Below, piece after piece: positions 43,382 to 52,508 of a stretch of 64,000 bases of DNA. The number at the start of each line of letters is the position of its first letter. Position 1 is the stretch's first letter. Origin of the DNA: REEB481 sp964586595 (GTDB taxonomy: Bacteria > Bacteroidota > Bacteroidia > NS11-12g > UBA955); contig CAZPHB010000002.1 of the NCBI GenBank assembly GCA_964586595.1, forward strand, positions 124,001 to 188,000, read 5' to 3'. The notes beneath the pieces are model-generated. The model saw nothing but the letters and a program-made list of their open reading frames with translations, was not told the origin of the DNA and searched no databases. The position numbers and the translations under genes are program-made.

Positions 43382-43856
43382 AATCTTCCTCGCCCTATTG
43401 ATGTTGGTGTGCTTCAGCGCATGCACCAAGAACGAACGGCTGAGCTATGGCTTGCTCGATCAGGAGGTTTACGAGGATAAAACCCTCAAAACCAAAAACA
43501 AAAGCGAAAGTGAATACATCAGTATTTTATACACCAATCTTTATCAAAAGCCTATATCCCCCAATGAACTTTACAAAACCCAGAATGTGGTGTACAGCAT
43601 TGGCGACCGAACACTGGCCTATGAAATGTTGCTGAGCAATTATTTCAATCAGGGATCCGTCCAGATTCCTTCCAACAGCAATGCGCGCGGCAGGCTGGAC
43701 AGCTTTATCCTGGAAACTTACAAGCGGTTTTACCTGCGCTATCCCAGCGAAGCAGAAAAAACCTGGTTCCGCAATTACATCGAAGCCAATCAGGATGCCA
43801 GCGTAGAGATGGTTTATACTGCATTTGCAGCCAGCGATGAATATTCCTTTTATTGA
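43365..43856 (+). CDS. lipoprotein paralogous to gene 1 (surface operon gene 2)
   Basis: 163 residues. Lipobox CFSAC (Cys20). Two modules match those of gene 1: YISILYTNLYQKPISPNELY and FILETYKRFYLRYPSEAEKTW, ending TAFAASDEYSFY where gene 1 ends ILKTDEYAQF. It is a shorter paralogue, missing the middle module. Alternative ATG at 43359, two codons upstream. The DUF1501 gene begins 2 nt after its stop. Confidence 0.72.
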   Translation: MHSSSKIFLALLMLVCFSACTKNERLSYGLLDQEVYEDKTLKTKNKSESEYISILYTNLYQKPISPNELYKTQNVVYSIGDRTLAYEMLLSNYFNQGSVQIPSNSNARGRLDSFILETYKRFYLRYPSEAEKTWFRNYIEANQDASVEMVYTAFAASDEYSFY

Positions 43857-43858
43857 GC

Positions 43859-45199
43859 ATGAAACGTAAAGAATTTATACAGAAAGCAGGCTTGCTGGCC
43901 GCAGGAGGTGTTGCTGCTCCATACATCCTGCCCGGCGGCAGATTATTTGCACGCACCAATACACCATTGGCGGACCATGTTGTGCTGGTGATGTTTGCAG
44001 GCGGGGTGAGGCAACAGGAAGCAGTGCTGCAGCGTTACCTCGACGACAGTCAGGGCGTTAACTCCCCAGGCAACATCATGTACAACCTGCTGGAAGGCGC
44101 AGCTCCGGCTTCAAAAATAGCCTATGGAACAACCGCGCCTGGCGGCACTTCCGGCGGACAACCCATCCCAAGGCTGCTGAGCGAAACCCTTCAGAAACAA
44201 GGTACCTTGTTTCGGGAAATGCGCGCACAAAGTGCCGGACATTATGTAGGACTGAACACATTGGTCACCGGAAATCCAGGCACCGGACAGGGCTTGAAGG
44301 TCAGACCAAACTTCCCTACCATCTTTGAATATCTGCGGAAACACGCCGGCTATTCAACTTCCGATTGCTGGTTTATTGGCAATACCATTGGGAATTCCAC
44401 TCCCCTGCTTAACTCCAGCGTGCATGAATCGTATGGTCTGCAATACGGTGGAAACTTCTTCGCTGCACCACTCACCTTTGGATCTTCAGGACGCGACGTA
44501 CTGAGCAACGCAAAACCTTATTCCGACGAAGAACTGGCCCCCATGTATGCCATGAAGCACTTCCTGGATCAGAACTTCGGCCTCAACCCGGAACAATTTC
44601 TCAGCGTGCGCAACAATCCCGAGGAACGCAACCGCATCAAAGAATGGATGCGTGATGTGTATATCCGCCTGGCCAATGGTCAGATTCCTTTCCCCCCGGT
44701 AAGCGGAGGAGGTGACAGCTTCAACATCGGCATGGCTGCCGAAGTGCTCCGCACCTTTAAACCAAAAATACTCGTGGTGAACATGAGCGCCGTGGACGGT
44801 TGTCACAGCAATTTCACCGGTTACCTGCAAAGCCTGCACCGCGCCGATCACGCCACAGGCTGGCTTTGGGATCAGATACAACGCAATATTCCCGAAATGA
44901 GCGGCAAGACGATGATGATCGTGGCTCCTGAATGTGGACGAAACCTCAAACCCAATCCCATACAGGACGAAAACGATTGGTATGCTTACGACCACAGCGA
45001 TGCCAACGCACTTCGTGTTTGGGGACTGATGGCCGGTCCAAATGTTCCTCGAGATCTTGTGGTTGGCAACGAAAACAACCCCAGCGGCAGACTCACCGAC
45101 ATCGTTCCAACCATTGCCCATGCACTGGGTATCAAAGATGAAGTAATGAATGCCGGACTACTCGACCCCTTGGCCCGCTCCTTATTCGACCGCATATGA
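43859..45199 (+). CDS. DUF1501-family exported protein (surface operon gene 3)
   Basis: 446 residues. N-terminus MKRKEFIQKAGLLAAGGVAA is Tat-like (RK in place of RR) and may also be Sec. The body belongs to DUF1501, a branch of the alkaline phosphatase/sulfatase superfamily: LADHVVLVMFAGGVRQQEAV, MMIVAPECGRNLKPNPIQD and RLTDIVPTIAHALGI. Key metal-ligand residues are partly present, so activity is unproven. DUF1501 proteins usually pair with DUF1800 or DUF1549 proteins in Planctomycetes and Bacteroidota. The following lipoprotein gene overlaps by 4 nt. Confidence 0.85.
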   Translation: MKRKEFIQKAGLLAAGGVAAPYILPGGRLFARTNTPLADHVVLVMFAGGVRQQEAVLQRYLDDSQGVNSPGNIMYNLLEGAAPASKIAYGTTAPGGTSGGQPIPRLLSETLQKQGTLFREMRAQSAGHYVGLNTLVTGNPGTGQGLKVRPNFPTIFEYLRKHAGYSTSDCWFIGNTIGNSTPLLNSSVHESYGLQYGGNFFAAPLTFGSSGRDVLSNAKPYSDEELAPMYAMKHFLDQNFGLNPEQFLSVRNNPEERNRIKEWMRDVYIRLANGQIPFPPVSGGGDSFNIGMAAEVLRTFKPKILVVNMSAVDGCHSNFTGYLQSLHRADHATGWLWDQIQRNIPEMSGKTMMIVAPECGRNLKPNPIQDENDWYAYDHSDANALRVWGLMAGPNVPRDLVVGNENNPSGRLTDIVPTIAHALGIKDEVMNAGLLDPLARSLFDRI

Positions 45200-46128
45200 A
45201 GCACTTTTGGAAACTGCTTTTATTGCTGTTTTGGATTCAGGCTTGCACCAAAGAAAATCAAAGGCCTGACAATCCATTTGACCAGGATGCCAAGGATCAA
45301 CCCAAAGATACGTTCACGGCTCCGGCAGCCAGCACGATCCAGGGCATTCACTACAACATCCTGAAACCCACCTGTGCCAACAGCGGATGCCACGACGGTA
45401 CTTTTGAACCCGATTTCAGGACGGTTTCCAGTTCCTACAATTCTTTGTTGTACCGCCAGCCCATCAAAAACGACAGCGCAGGAACTTTTGCAGCCAGGGT
45501 TATGCCGGGAAATGCAGACCTCAGCATGCTGTGGTACCGACTCACCGTGGACCTCGGAGGAAATTCAGGCATCATGCCATTGGTGGTAGATCCGGGCAGC
45601 AGTTGGCTTTCCAAAAAAGCAGATTACCTCAACGACATCCGAACCTGGATCAACAACGGCGCCAAAGACCCTTTCGGAAACGCACCTGCCCTGCCCGACC
45701 AACCGCCACAGGTTTTGGGCATGACCGTGCTGGTGAATGGAACAGAAGCTTTTAGGCCCGGACGTTATGAACCCATTCAGGTTCCGGTGGGAAGTAATGC
45801 TGAATTATGGATTTGCTTCGCAGATGATAAAGCTGCCCAGCTTGCCTTAAGCAATGCCAGCATCAATTTCAGTCTGGATCCCGGCAACTATACTTCCGGG
45901 AATGCACAGCCGCTCATCCAGGCAGCCAGCCCCCGCATCTTTAAATCGGTTTACGGCCAAAATGAAAGTTACGGTTTCAGGTTCATGCTGAACGCCAATG
46001 GCTGGAACCCGGGTGATGTTACCTGGCTGCAGCTGAACATCAGCGACGGGGTGAATGGCAATTCCATGATTCCCAACAGCGACGCATTGTTTTACCTCAA
46101 AAAATACTTAGCCATCCGTTGGATATGA
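45196..46128 (+). CDS. haem-type CX4CH lipoprotein (surface operon gene 4)
   Basis: 310 residues. Lipobox (FWIQAC, Cys17). A cytochrome-c-like segment follows with CANSGCH (Cys60, Cys65, His66), a CX4CH rather than CXXCH site, and Met127 in GIMPL as a possible sixth ligand, then WINNGAKD. This pattern is seen in 'PSCyt'-style domains that accompany DUF1501/DUF1549 proteins. The remaining part (about 165-310) is beta-rich. Covalent haem at CX4CH is known in some cytochromes, but here it is inferred. Overlaps both neighbours by 4 nt. Confidence 0.75.
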   Translation: MKHFWKLLLLLFWIQACTKENQRPDNPFDQDAKDQPKDTFTAPAASTIQGIHYNILKPTCANSGCHDGTFEPDFRTVSSSYNSLLYRQPIKNDSAGTFAARVMPGNADLSMLWYRLTVDLGGNSGIMPLVVDPGSSWLSKKADYLNDIRTWINNGAKDPFGNAPALPDQPPQVLGMTVLVNGTEAFRPGRYEPIQVPVGSNAELWICFADDKAAQLALSNASINFSLDPGNYTSGNAQPLIQAASPRIFKSVYGQNESYGFRFMLNANGWNPGDVTWLQLNISDGVNGNSMIPNSDALFYLKKYLAIRWI

Positions 46129-46568
46129 ACCTGCGCATATACCTCGGCTGGCTATTATGCGCCGGCCTCTGTTCCTGCTCCGAAGAAAATCCCTACGCAC
46201 CTAATCCTGTACCCTTTCTGAGCCTGGACAGCGTAAGCAGCACCAATATTGTCCAATTCAAAGACAGTTTGCGTATGTATCTGCGCTTTGAAGATGGAGA
46301 CGGTGATTTAGGCGCCTTAAATCCGGACAGCAACAGTTTATCTGTTCAGGACGCACGATTCAACCGACCTGATTTTTACTTCGTGCCGGCACAGGCACCC
46401 GTAAATGCTAAGGTACACATCAAAGGACGTTTTGTGCTGCGCATGAAAAACCTCTTCCTGCTGGGCAGCGGAAATACAGAACCAACAACATTCACCCTGC
46501 GCATCAAAGACCGCAGCGGAAATTGGAGCAATTCGGTAAGCACCCCACTCATCAACATCAAACGCTGA
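46125..46568 (+). CDS. small lipoprotein (surface operon gene 5)
   Basis: 147 residues, lipobox near GLCSC (Cys18). The beta-rich body has FEDGDGDLGALNPDSNSLS, a calcium-site-like acidic stretch, and FTLRIKDRSGNWSNSVSTPL, as in Ig-like or PKD-like domains. I do not recognise the family further. Start is ATG at 46125 (an upstream TTG at 46119 is rejected). It overlaps gene 4 by 4 nt and precedes gene 6 by 1 nt. Confidence 0.7.
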   Translation: MNLRIYLGWLLCAGLCSCSEENPYAPNPVPFLSLDSVSSTNIVQFKDSLRMYLRFEDGDGDLGALNPDSNSLSVQDARFNRPDFYFVPAQAPVNAKVHIKGRFVLRMKNLFLLGSGNTEPTTFTLRIKDRSGNWSNSVSTPLINIKR

Positions 46569-46569
46569 G

Positions 46570-49500
46570 TTGAAAATCCTGCTGTATATCGCCCTGGCAT
46601 GCCCAACCGTTCTGGCGGCTCAAAACACTTATTACATGAGCAATGGCAGGGTGCGGGCCTGTTCAGGCATTTTCAAGGATAGTGAAAAAGGGAAAACGCC
46701 CGGTGATTATGACCATAACGAATCGTATATCTTCACAATCAGTGTTCCGGGCGCCAGCAATATCAGCATCAACTTCAAAAGCTTCTGTACAGAAAAAGAC
46801 AACGATTACCTGCAGATATACAACGGGAAAGACACCTTTGCACCAAAGCTCGGTCCGCGTTACTCGGGAAGCACCAATCCGGGCTTGGTGCGCAGTACCG
46901 ACAGCTTCATCACCTTCTTCTTTAAAAGCGATAAGAACATCGCCTGTTCCGGCTGGGAAGCAACCTGGAGCGCCACGATGCGCGTGATTACGGCACCAAG
47001 CCTCACCCTGCAATCAGCACCCAAATGCAAACAACAATCCCTCAGCCTGTTGCTGGGAAGGGCCTTCCCCTGTGATTCAGTAAAACCCGGAAGTTTTGTT
47101 TTGTCGGGACCGATAAGCAGCGCTGTGAGCACTGTTACACCGGTGAATTGCACGGGTGGAACTTCCGCCACTTATAATTTACAACTCACCAATGCGCTGA
47201 ACATGAGTGGCACATACACACTGGAAGCCACGCTGTTTTTCAAGGATTATTGCGACAGCATCTGGACCTTAAAAAGCAAGACCTCCTTTACCATCAGCGA
47301 TTGTCCATTGATGGTTCAACTCACTGCTGACAAGGATACGCTGTGCAGAGGCAGTTGTACCTGGTTGCGTGCAACCGTTTCCGGTGGAACACCATCGCGT
47401 TATGTTTATACCTGGACTCCTGGAAGTTTGAGTGGCGCAGGGCCACACTTGGTTTGTCCAACAGGTGCTACACGTTACATTTTACGTGTTACCGATGGAC
47501 TTTCGGTTCCCGCCTCAGATACCGTTGACCTGACCGTTCTGGCTCCACCAAGTGCCCAGCCCGACACCATGGTTTGCTACCTCTCGGCACCCTTTAAACT
47601 CAGGGCTATACCGGCCGGAGGATTTTGGCAGGGAAAAGGAATCACCGATGCGGCGAATGGAATATTCAGTCCGGCTGTAAGCGGCGGTGGAACCCATAAA
47701 GTATGGTATCAGATTGGTTCCTGTGCAGATACCGTTCTGGTTACTTCCACCGGAATCTGGAATGGGGACAACCTCTTTTGTCCGAATACGCCGCCATCAT
47801 CTCTGTACCATATTTATCCCACCGGCGGAACCTGGACCGGTCCAAAGGTTACCAGCAACGGCATCTTTAACCCGGACAGTGCCGGAACATTCAAGCTCAC
47901 CTACACATGGAAAGGATGTGTTTCGACCAAAACTGTCCGCGTGACGCAAATCTGGGCCAAGCCTTTTGACACAGCCTGTGAAAGCAGTACTTTTCATCAA
48001 CTGCAATTCAACCCTATTGGCGTTTTTTTCAACTGGTTTCCTGGTTTAACCAACAGTTATTACGGAACCGTAAATCCATCATTGATGGGAGGCCCGGGTA
48101 CCAAAACCATCATCTTCAACGCCAGAGGATGCAAGGATACCACCCTGCTTACCTTGTTACCCATAGATGCAGGTAAAACCTTTGACACCATTTGTCCGGC
48201 GGCCGGTGTGCACTCCCTCAGCGGATTCAGGCCTTTAAGCGGCTATTCCTGGACGGGCCGGGGCATCAGTGATACGACAAAACCCGAATACAATCCAGGG
48301 TATTTCAGCAGCTTGGGAAAAACCAGTTTTACCGATACGCTGACTATTAGAAATGGGCGTTGTGCAGACCGTAAATTCCTGACTCTATTACCCACGCAGG
48401 TGGGCAAACGCGACACCTTGTTTCTATGTGCGCAGGATACCGGAATCTGGCTGAGTAAGGCCCTGACTCAGTTTACGCCATCGGGAGGAACCTGGAGCGG
48501 GAAAGGCATCACCAATGCCAAAGGTTTTTTTAAACCGGCAGCATCCGGTTACGGTACACATCTGGCTTTTTATTCCGTAAATGGATGCAGGGACAGTTTG
48601 AGGATTTGCGTGCGTCCGAAGACGGGTATTCAACAGGATACTGCTGTTTGCCGCACCTCAGGAATTTTCAAGCTTAAAGTAAGCCTGAGTGGCGGCTATT
48701 TTTACGGAACCGGTATCAGCAACAGTGCACAAGGCTTGTTCAACCCGGCCATCGCGCTGAAAGGAAAAAACCGCATCATTTATGTGAGTAGGTTTGGATG
48801 TTTTGATACTGTTTTTGTTACGGTAGATACCATTCCTGCGATGCAGTGGCAGCTTGTTCCGAGTGCACCGTGTTTGAAAGATACAGCCTATCTGTTGAAG
48901 GCGCTGCCCGGCGGTGGGCTGTTCAGTGGCCCGGGAGTGAGTCATCCCTATTTCAACCCCTGGAAATCCGGTTCGGGAAACAAACGTCTGGAATACCGCA
49001 TCACTCAGGGAGCGTGTACCGGATTGCTGCAAAGAGACATCGTGGTGGCGGACACCTTGCGTGTTTCCTTTTCAGGGAGCAGCGACAGCATTTGCCCGGG
49101 ATCCAATGTTTTAATTACTGCGCAGGCGCTTGGGGGAAACAGATTTGCATATCGATATTCATGGTCGAATGGTTTGACAGGTTCGAATCAGGCCTATTTC
49201 AGCCCCAAAAACAGCACCACAATTCAGGTGACGGTCAGCGATGGCTGCTCTAAACCTGATACCGCTACAAGGTTGCTCTTTGTGCATCCCAACACCTGGT
49301 TCAACGCGAAAAGCAGCGCTCCTGAATGCTTTGGCCTGCCGGGCTATCTCAAGTTATCCATGAGCCAGCCCGGCACGTACCTTTACACCTGGAATACACA
49401 ACCCAAGCAACAGGGCGACAGCATGCGTGGCCTGGCCGGTTCCCGGTATCTGGTCAGTGTGATGGATGTAAACAGCGGCTGCAAGAAGGATACAAGTTTG

Positions 49501-50058
49501 GAAATTCCTGGTTTTCGCAAACTCAATGCGGCATTCATCACCAATCCTCCGAAAGGAATTTGCCTCAGCAACATCAATCCTAAGATGTATTTTCTGGATA
49601 TGAGCAGCGGCGGAACAAGCGGATCATGGGATTTTGGCGATGGCAGCACCGAACCTTACCAACCAGGCAACAACCCAAACCATACTTACCAAACCGATAC
49701 CAATCGTTATCGGGTTCAACTGATCATCCGCAACGATGGTGGATGCGCAGACTCTGCGGAACTGAACATCTGTGTTACTGATACCGTCTTGTTGTTTGTG
49801 CCGAGTGCTTTTACACCCAATAAAAACGGGCTGAATGAAGTCTTTTTGCCCACCATCACAGGAGCCCGTGAATATCAATTGGATATTTACGACCGTTGGG
49901 GTGCTAAAATCTTCAGCAGCAACAACCCCAACCAGGGCTGGGACGGGATGTTTATGGGCAAGGATTGTCCATCCGGCTGTTATGCTTACTCCCTGCATTA
50001 CAAGGGGCGTAAGACCTACAGGCAGGTACACAGCGGTTTGGTGCATTTGATACGCTAA
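46570..50058 (+). CDS. 1162-residue T9SS type B cargo with CUB and repeat modules (surface operon gene 6)
   Basis: Starts with TTG at 46570 (MKILLYIALACPTVLAAQ signal); no in-frame ATG lies between the previous stop and the signal. Domain order: CUB-like (about 20-135, NDYLQIYNGKDTFAPKLGP), Ig-like segment, then about six to seven repeats of roughly 75-90 residues with a GG.W.G.GI core (GGFWQGKGITD, GGTWTGPKVTSNG, GGTWSGKGITNAKG, GGYFYGTGISNSAQG), a PKD domain (SGSWDFGDGSTEP) and the gliding-motility-associated C-terminal signal (VPSAFTPNKNGLNEVF, IYDRWGAKI). Probably a secreted or surface-anchored adhesin-like fibre. Part of the six-gene operon. Confidence 0.85.
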   Translation: MKILLYIALACPTVLAAQNTYYMSNGRVRACSGIFKDSEKGKTPGDYDHNESYIFTISVPGASNISINFKSFCTEKDNDYLQIYNGKDTFAPKLGPRYSGSTNPGLVRSTDSFITFFFKSDKNIACSGWEATWSATMRVITAPSLTLQSAPKCKQQSLSLLLGRAFPCDSVKPGSFVLSGPISSAVSTVTPVNCTGGTSATYNLQLTNALNMSGTYTLEATLFFKDYCDSIWTLKSKTSFTISDCPLMVQLTADKDTLCRGSCTWLRATVSGGTPSRYVYTWTPGSLSGAGPHLVCPTGATRYILRVTDGLSVPASDTVDLTVLAPPSAQPDTMVCYLSAPFKLRAIPAGGFWQGKGITDAANGIFSPAVSGGGTHKVWYQIGSCADTVLVTSTGIWNGDNLFCPNTPPSSLYHIYPTGGTWTGPKVTSNGIFNPDSAGTFKLTYTWKGCVSTKTVRVTQIWAKPFDTACESSTFHQLQFNPIGVFFNWFPGLTNSYYGTVNPSLMGGPGTKTIIFNARGCKDTTLLTLLPIDAGKTFDTICPAAGVHSLSGFRPLSGYSWTGRGISDTTKPEYNPGYFSSLGKTSFTDTLTIRNGRCADRKFLTLLPTQVGKRDTLFLCAQDTGIWLSKALTQFTPSGGTWSGKGITNAKGFFKPAASGYGTHLAFYSVNGCRDSLRICVRPKTGIQQDTAVCRTSGIFKLKVSLSGGYFYGTGISNSAQGLFNPAIALKGKNRIIYVSRFGCFDTVFVTVDTIPAMQWQLVPSAPCLKDTAYLLKALPGGGLFSGPGVSHPYFNPWKSGSGNKRLEYRITQGACTGLLQRDIVVADTLRVSFSGSSDSICPGSNVLITAQALGGNRFAYRYSWSNGLTGSNQAYFSPKNSTTIQVTVSDGCSKPDTATRLLFVHPNTWFNAKSSAPECFGLPGYLKLSMSQPGTYLYTWNTQPKQQGDSMRGLAGSRYLVSVMDVNSGCKKDTSLEIPGFRKLNAAFITNPPKGICLSNINPKMYFLDMSSGGTSGSWDFGDGSTEPYQPGNNPNHTYQTDTNRYRVQLIIRNDGGCADSAELNICVTDTVLLFVPSAFTPNKNGLNEVFLPTITGAREYQLDIYDRWGAKIFSSNNPNQGWDGMFMGKDCPSGCYAYSLHYKGRKTYRQVHSGLVHLIR

Positions 50059-50102
50059 AACAAAATAAGTCCAATGCCTGAGGCCTTCCTGATATTTGCG
50101 GC

Positions 50103-51662
50103 ATGGATCACTACCAGAGTAGTTTTACAGTGCGGGCCATAGCCCGATATCTTGGAGAAAAACTGCCGGGATATTTCCTGACTACCTGTTTCAGTACCGG
50201 AAAAGATGAATTATTGCTGGAGTTTGAGGCTCGTGACAAGCACTTCAACCTAAAATTAAACTGGGCAGATGGCCAGTTATTCATCAGCATGCCCGAACAA
50301 GCCGGAAATGCCGGTAAAAACACCATCAACCAGTTCAGGGATGCCGTTGGCAAACAGGTTGCAGAAATACAAGATTGCGGTTTTGACCGAAGCTTCCGAC
50401 TCCTTTTTGGCGATGGGTCTCAAATCATTTTCAAATGTTGGGGCCGACACAGCAATGTGCTGTATTTCGAAGCAGGATCAGAAATCTGCAACCAGCATTT
50501 TCGCTTGCACCACAAGGGCGATGCCCGCTCGTCGCTCGCTCCGTTCAACCACAAACGCGATTTCGAATTTGATGTTGTTTCCTGCAGCGATCCTGAGCAC
50601 TTTCAGCAGGCCTACCCATTTGTAATACCTTCTTTGTTAGATTATCTGATCCGACAGCGCTTTTTCCGATTGCCGGATGCTGAAAAGGGAGCTGCGTTTA
50701 TGGGGTTTAAAAATCAGCTGAATCAACGTCATTGGTACATTGGTGAAACAGAAGGAATTCCCTATTTCAGCTTTTTCCCCTTTGAAGCTTCAAACGCGGT
50801 GTCATCTTTACAAGAAGCCTTAAATCGCTATGTAAAAGCGTATCTCAACCAATTCCATTTTCGCTCAAGGAAGCAACAACTGCACAGCTTGTGGCAACAA
50901 GATGCCATTCGCTTGGGCCACATGCTTGATGACCTGCTTAAGGAAGAAAAACGGATCAAAGAGCGACCGGGCTATCGGTTGATGGGCGATCTGATCATGG
51001 CTCATTTACAGGAAATACAGCCTGGACTGAAGGAAATACGCTTCCCCAATTTTGAAGAAACCCAAATCATCAAAATCAAACTCAACACCACCCTCAATGC
51101 CATTCAGAATGCGGAAGCCTACTACCGCAAAGCCAGAAATGAGTCAAGGGAAGCAGAACTGATTGAAGCGCGACTGGCAACAACACGCGATGGTCACCGT
51201 CAAGCCCTGCACTGGCTGAAATTGCTGGAGGCTGCCCAACATTCAAAAGACCTGAGAAACATACCCATTCCTGAAAAAAAAGGAAAGGCACAGCAAAGCG
51301 ATTTACCCTTTCATGAATTCAACCTGTTGGGATATATGGTTTGGGTGGGGAAGCATGCAAAAGCCAATGAATTATTGTTGAACAGTTACAGCCGCAAGAA
51401 TGATGTGTGGATGCATGCCCGCGACGTTCCCGGAAGTCATGTGTTGTTGCGCAGCAGCAGCGGAGTAGGCGGCATTCCCAAGGCTGTTCTGGAACAAGCC
51501 GCTTCTTTGGCTGCCTGGTTTTCCAAAGGAAAAACACAAGGCTGGCTGCCGGTGCAATACACCGAACGGAAATACGTGCGAAAAAGAAAAGGCGGAGCCC
51601 CCGGTGAAGTATTGGTAGAACGCGAACAAGTATTGGTGGTGCAACCACGGCTGCCGGGTTAA
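50103..51662 (+). CDS. NFACT / RqcH-like ribosome-quality-control protein
   Basis: 519 residues: NFACT-N (about 1-170), helical coiled region (about 250-400) and NFACT-R RNA-binding domain (VWVGKHAKANELLLNSY, KNDVWMHARDVPGSHVLLRS, VQYTERKYVRKRKGGAPGEV). RqcH/Rqc2-type proteins bind obstructed 50S subunits and add alanine tails to stalled chains; this one is shorter than Bacillus RqcH. Cytoplasmic. A near-consensus -7 element (GATATTTG) is 4 nt before the ATG. Convergent with the next gene, with no bases between. Confidence 0.87.
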   Translation: MDHYQSSFTVRAIARYLGEKLPGYFLTTCFSTGKDELLLEFEARDKHFNLKLNWADGQLFISMPEQAGNAGKNTINQFRDAVGKQVAEIQDCGFDRSFRLLFGDGSQIIFKCWGRHSNVLYFEAGSEICNQHFRLHHKGDARSSLAPFNHKRDFEFDVVSCSDPEHFQQAYPFVIPSLLDYLIRQRFFRLPDAEKGAAFMGFKNQLNQRHWYIGETEGIPYFSFFPFEASNAVSSLQEALNRYVKAYLNQFHFRSRKQQLHSLWQQDAIRLGHMLDDLLKEEKRIKERPGYRLMGDLIMAHLQEIQPGLKEIRFPNFEETQIIKIKLNTTLNAIQNAEAYYRKARNESREAELIEARLATTRDGHRQALHWLKLLEAAQHSKDLRNIPIPEKKGKAQQSDLPFHEFNLLGYMVWVGKHAKANELLLNSYSRKNDVWMHARDVPGSHVLLRSSSGVGGIPKAVLEQAASLAAWFSKGKTQGWLPVQYTERKYVRKRKGGAPGEVLVEREQVLVVQPRLPG

Positions 51663-52493
51663 TTATTCCATCCTCACATGCACCGTTGACGCTGTTTTCC
51701 CGGTCATTAAAACCGTCATTTCTCCCATGGAACCCTTAAGATTCATGCTCAACTCATTGCTCATGTAATCCACGATTTGCTCAGAAATGAGGTAGGTCAA
51801 GTTCCCCGGACCTTTGGCATTTCCTTTCAAACTCATTTGCGGATTAGGAATATCCATGTCCATATCCATGTCGATGGAAAAAAATGCTTTATTGCCTATG
51901 ATGGAATCAAGGCGATATTTCATCAGCAGTTCACCGGAAAACTCATTCAGTTGAAAAGGAACCTTTTGCGACAATTTACCGCCAACCTTTACTTTTTGGT
52001 TGGGCAGCTGCATGTTTCTGGACAAGGAATTGATGGTGCTGCGCAATTGTTCGGAAAGCTCCTTGCCGGCGCGGATGGTATCAACGGTGATGCCGCCAGT
52101 AGAATCAAAACGTCCGCGATAGCTGAATTTGCCTAGGTCAGATGTTGGAGTTTTCTGTGATTCACCGTTCACATTGAGGCTGAGTTTCTGACTAAAGCTT
52201 GCTTCAAATGGAACAAAACCCTGGGGGGTTCTGGTTTCCGTTCTTAATTCCTGATTGCTGTTTACCAGCATGGATGTACGCATGGTTTCAGCAGGCATAC
52301 TTGCAGGGGCATTTTCAAAACGAACCAACATATCGCTGCGCTGATTCGTTTCCTGCACGTATTTCTTGTTGGGCTGATACCTGTTTACCAACAGAACTTC
52401 ACGTTCAGATTGTGCCTGAATTCCGTTTAGCGAGCAAAAGGCAAGTAAAACGAGGCTGGCGACGCCGACTTTATAAAGGAAGAAACTACGCAT
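51663..52493 (-). CDS. secreted hypothetical protein (DUF6263-like)
   Basis: 276 residues. Signal peptide (about 1-27, ending GIQA), mostly beta structure with PNKKYVQETNQRSDM and the C-terminal LSMNLKGSMGEMTVLMTGKT. It resembles DUF6263-type periplasmic proteins; function unknown. A short in-frame tandem, IDMDMDMDI, sits at about residue 210. ATG at 52493 is 4 nt from an exact -7 element (52498-52505). Confidence 0.7.
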   Translation of the reverse strand: MRSFFLYKVGVASLVLLAFCSLNGIQAQSEREVLLVNRYQPNKKYVQETNQRSDMLVRFENAPASMPAETMRTSMLVNSNQELRTETRTPQGFVPFEASFSQKLSLNVNGESQKTPTSDLGKFSYRGRFDSTGGITVDTIRAGKELSEQLRSTINSLSRNMQLPNQKVKVGGKLSQKVPFQLNEFSGELLMKYRLDSIIGNKAFFSIDMDMDMDIPNPQMSLKGNAKGPGNLTYLISEQIVDYMSNELSMNLKGSMGEMTVLMTGKTASTVHVRME

Positions 52494-52497
52494 CTTC

Positions 52498-52505
52498 CAA
52501 AGGTA
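52498..52505 (-). promoter_or_regulatory. -7 element TACCTTTG for the secreted DUF6263-like gene
   Basis: Exact TAnnTTTG match on the minus strand, 4 nt (GAAG) before the ATG. It overlaps the tail end of the large T9SS gene region, which ends at 52509. Confidence 0.55.
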
Positions 52506-52508
52506 GGA

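Noticed and set aside
51846..51878. Short IDMDMDMD codon repeat as a phase-variation site.
   Set aside because: Only a few imperfect six-base units, in-frame, with no evidence of variable length.
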